Positions 61,845-64,000 of a DNA stretch of 64,000 nucleotides are shown piece after piece. The notes under the pieces were generated by a model. It was not told where the DNA came from, did no database searches, and saw nothing but the letters and a program-made list of their open reading frames with translations. The position numbers were made by a program, and so were the translations under genes. Location of the stretch: the NCBI RefSeq assembly GCF_037975245.1, contig NC_092570.1:13590501-13654500 (forward strand). The letters are read 5' to 3'. This DNA comes from Apostichopus japonicus (lineage: Eukaryota; Echinodermata; Holothuroidea; Aspidochirotida; Stichopodidae). Position 1 is the first letter of the stretch. Each line of letters starts with the position of its first letter.

Positions 61845-64000
61845 ATTCAAATCTGCTTGTTGCATTAGGCCTAACTTGAGGCACTGCTCTTATTCAAAAT
61901 TTGCTTTTTGCAATAGGCCTTACTTTATGCACTGCTCTGATTCAAAATCTGCTTTGTGCATTAAGCCTAACTGTATGCACTGCTCTGATTCAAAATCTGC
62001 TTTTTGCATTGGGCCTAACTTTATGCACTGCTCTGATTCAAAATCTGCTTTTTGCATTGGTCCTAACTTTATGCACTGCTCTGATTCAAAATCTGCTATT
62101 TGTATAAGGCCTAACTTTATGCACTGCTCTGATTCAAAATCTGCTTTTTGTATTGGGCCTAACTTTATGCACTGCTCTTATTCAAAATTTGTTTTTTGCA
62201 TTGGGCCTAACTTTATGCACTGCTCTGATTCAAAATCTGATATTTGCTTTAGGCTTAACTTTATGCACTGCTCAAGATTATTCAAAATCTGCTTTTTGCA
62301 TTAGGCCTAACTTTATGCACTGCTCTTATTCAAAATCTGCTATTTGCATTAGGCCTATAACTTAATGCACTGCTCTTATTCGAAATCTTCTATTTGCATT
62401 AGGCCTATAACTTTATGCACTGCTCTGATTCAAAATCTGATATTTGCATAAGGCCTACCTTTATGCACTGCTCTGATTCAAAATCTGCATTTTGCATTAG
62501 GCCTAACTTTATCATTTATGCACTGCTCTGATTCAAAATCTGATATTTGCATTAGGCCTAACTTTATGCACTGCTCTGATTCAAAATCTGCTTTTTGCAT
62601 TAGGCCTAACTTTATGCACTGCTCTGATTCAAAATCTGCTTTTTGCATTAGGCCTAACTTTATGCACTGCTCTGATTCAAAATCTGCTATTTGCATTAGG
62701 CCTATAACTTTATGCACTGCTCTGATTCAAAATCTGCTATTTGCATAAGGCCTACCTTTATGCACTGCTCTGATTCAAAATCTGCTATTTGCATTAGGCC
62801 TAACTTTATCATTTATGCAGTGCTCTTATTCAAAATCTGCTATTTGCAGTAGGCCTAGCTTTATGCACTGCTCTGATTCAAAATCTGATATTTGCATTAG
62901 GCCTAACTTTATGCACTGCTCTTATTCAAAATCTGCTATTTGCATTAGGCCTATAACTTTATGCACTGCTCTGATTCAAAATCTGCTATTTGCATTAGGC
63001 CTATAACTTTATGCACTGCTCTGATTCAAAATCTGCTATTTGCATAAGGCCTACCTTTATGCACTGCTCTGATTCAAAATATGCTATTTGCATTAGGCCT
63101 AACTTTATCTTTTATGCACTGCTCTTATTCAAAATCTACTTTGTGCATTAGGCCTATAACTTTATGCAATGCTCTGATTCAAAATCTGCTATTTGCATAA
63201 GGCCTAACTTTATGCACTGCTCTTATTCAAATTTTGCTATTTGCATTAGGCCTAACTTTATGCACTGCTCTGATTCAAAATCTGCTATTTGCATTAGGCC
63301 TAACTTTATGCACTGCTCTGATTCAAAATCTGCTTTTCGCAATTAGGCCTATAACTTTATGCAATGCTCTGATTCAAAATCTGCTATTTGCATAAGGCCT
63401 TACTTTATGCACTGCTCTTATTCAAAATCTGCTATTTGCATTAGGCCTAACTTTATGCACTGCTCTGATTCAAAATCTGCTTTTTGCATTAGGCCTAACT
63501 TTATGCACTGCTCTGATTCAAAATCTGCTTTTCGCATTAGGCCTAACTTTATGCACTGCTCTTATTCAAAATCTGCTATTTGCATTATTCCTAACTTTAT
63601 GCACTGCTCTTATTCAAAATCTGCTATTTGCATTGGGCCTAACTTAATGCACTGCTCTTATTCAAAATCTGCTTTTTTGCATTGGGCCTAACTTTATGCA
63701 CTGCTCTTATTCAAAATCTGCTATTTGTATAAGGCCTAACTTTATGCACTGCTCTTATTCAAAATTTGCTTTTTGCTTTGGGCCTAACTTTATGCACTGT
63801 TCTGATTCAAAATCTGCTTTTTGCATTTGGCCTAACTTTATGCACTGCTCTTATTCAAAATTTGCTTTTTGCATTGGGACTAACTTTATGCACTGCTCTG
63901 ATTCAAAATCTGCTATTTGCATTTGGCCTAACTTTATGCACTGCTCTGATTCAAAATTTGCTTTTTGCATTGGGACTAACTTTATGCATTGCTCTGATTC

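Larger units (their letters stand above)
60100..61880. repeat. 728/729-bp tandem block containing the hairpins
   Basis: A run of about 15 monomers (AAAATTTGCTTTTTGCTTTGGG to the ACTTGAGGCACTG unit and the following ATCATTTATGC unit) repeats at about 60.1, 60.83 and 61.56 kb. An earlier relative at 54.86-55.87 kb lies 5,250 bp upstream. Confidence 0.83.
15886..64000. repeat. Satellite DNA array, 48-bp monomer, about 1,000 copies, continuing past the window
   Basis: From about 15,886 every stretch is a copy of one 48-bp unit, uninterrupted to the last base. A consensus unit is at 16618-16665 (18 of 48 bases G or C). Its parts are CTTTATGCACTGCTC, then GATTC or TATTC, AAAATCTGC, TATTTGCAT or TTTTTGCAT, and TTAGGCCTAA. 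Common alternatives are GATATTTGC, TGTATAAGG, CATTGGGCC, CATTATTCC and CAAATTTTGC. Length variants are 47, 50 (CCTATAACT), 52 (GCTCAAGATTATTC), 54 (ATCATTATGC) and 55 bp (ATCATTTATGC or ATCTTTTATGC). All monomers run in the same direction. The left edge is abrupt, and the array runs off the right end mid-unit. Confidence 0.97.

Noticed and set aside
15971-63691. Hundreds of long open reading frames across the satellite, up to 359 codons
   Set aside because: They are the 48-bp repeat read in frames left open because 48 is divisible by three. They overlap each other in several frames and both strands, stop at every length-variant unit, and have no start, splice or promoter context.
15886-64000. 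Possible CRISPR array (short regular repeats)
   Set aside because: There are no unique spacers between repeats; the units are directly adjacent, and the flanking DNA is eukaryotic with introns and transposons.

Overview
This is eukaryotic, metazoan DNA: intron-containing, AT-rich and full of dispersed repeats. Nothing in it looks bacterial. The dispersed repeats (TGACCT-rich repeats, short hAT-like elements with G/C homopolymer runs, TTAGGCCTAA-rich DNA) and a death-domain gene point to a marine invertebrate, most likely an echinoderm such as a sea cucumber or sea urchin. That placement is inference, not proof.

The window has two very different parts. Bases 1 to about 15,885 are ordinary low-gene-density DNA. 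They hold degenerate tandem repeats, at least four DNA-transposon-derived elements (several with terminal inverted repeats and clean 8-bp target-site duplications), a truncated LINE 3' end inside a palindromic element, and two inverted tracts of one TGACCT-rich repeat family at 5.4-6.6 kb and 13.2-14.8 kb. The one gene I can support lies on the minus strand. Three exons (15384-15034, 12699-12348, 9624-9347) each have a good splice acceptor, and the first two have GTGAGT donors. Their phases join exactly (0 to 0, then 1 to 1), giving 326 codons plus a stop. The last exon encodes a C-terminal death domain; the first two encode Ser/Thr/Gln-rich linker without a recognised domain. The 5' part of the gene is not in the unique sequence, so it should lie beyond or behind the satellite array.

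Bases about 15,886 to 64,000 (and beyond) are one uninterrupted satellite array of a 48-bp monomer, roughly 1,000 copies. It has length variants of 47, 50, 52, 54 and 55 bp and a layered higher-order structure. A recurring landmark block appears 14 times. Direct duplications with offsets of about 9.05, 8.2, 7.1 and 4.5 kb, 1,412, 929, 829 and 728 bp show repeated recent segmental amplification. Because 48 = 3 x 16 codons, the array throws up hundreds of apparent reading frames on both strands. I treat all of them as by-products.

The points most worth following are: the array sits immediately 5' of, and possibly inside an intron of, the death-domain gene; a large share of monomers carry a perfect ATTTGCAT octamer (the POU/Oct recognition sequence) next to a perfect TTAGGCCTAA palindrome; and five sites between 55.1 and 61.9 kb carry a short inverted piece of the monomer, four of them forming a perfect 16-bp hairpin, which looks like a template switch that was then spread by duplication.
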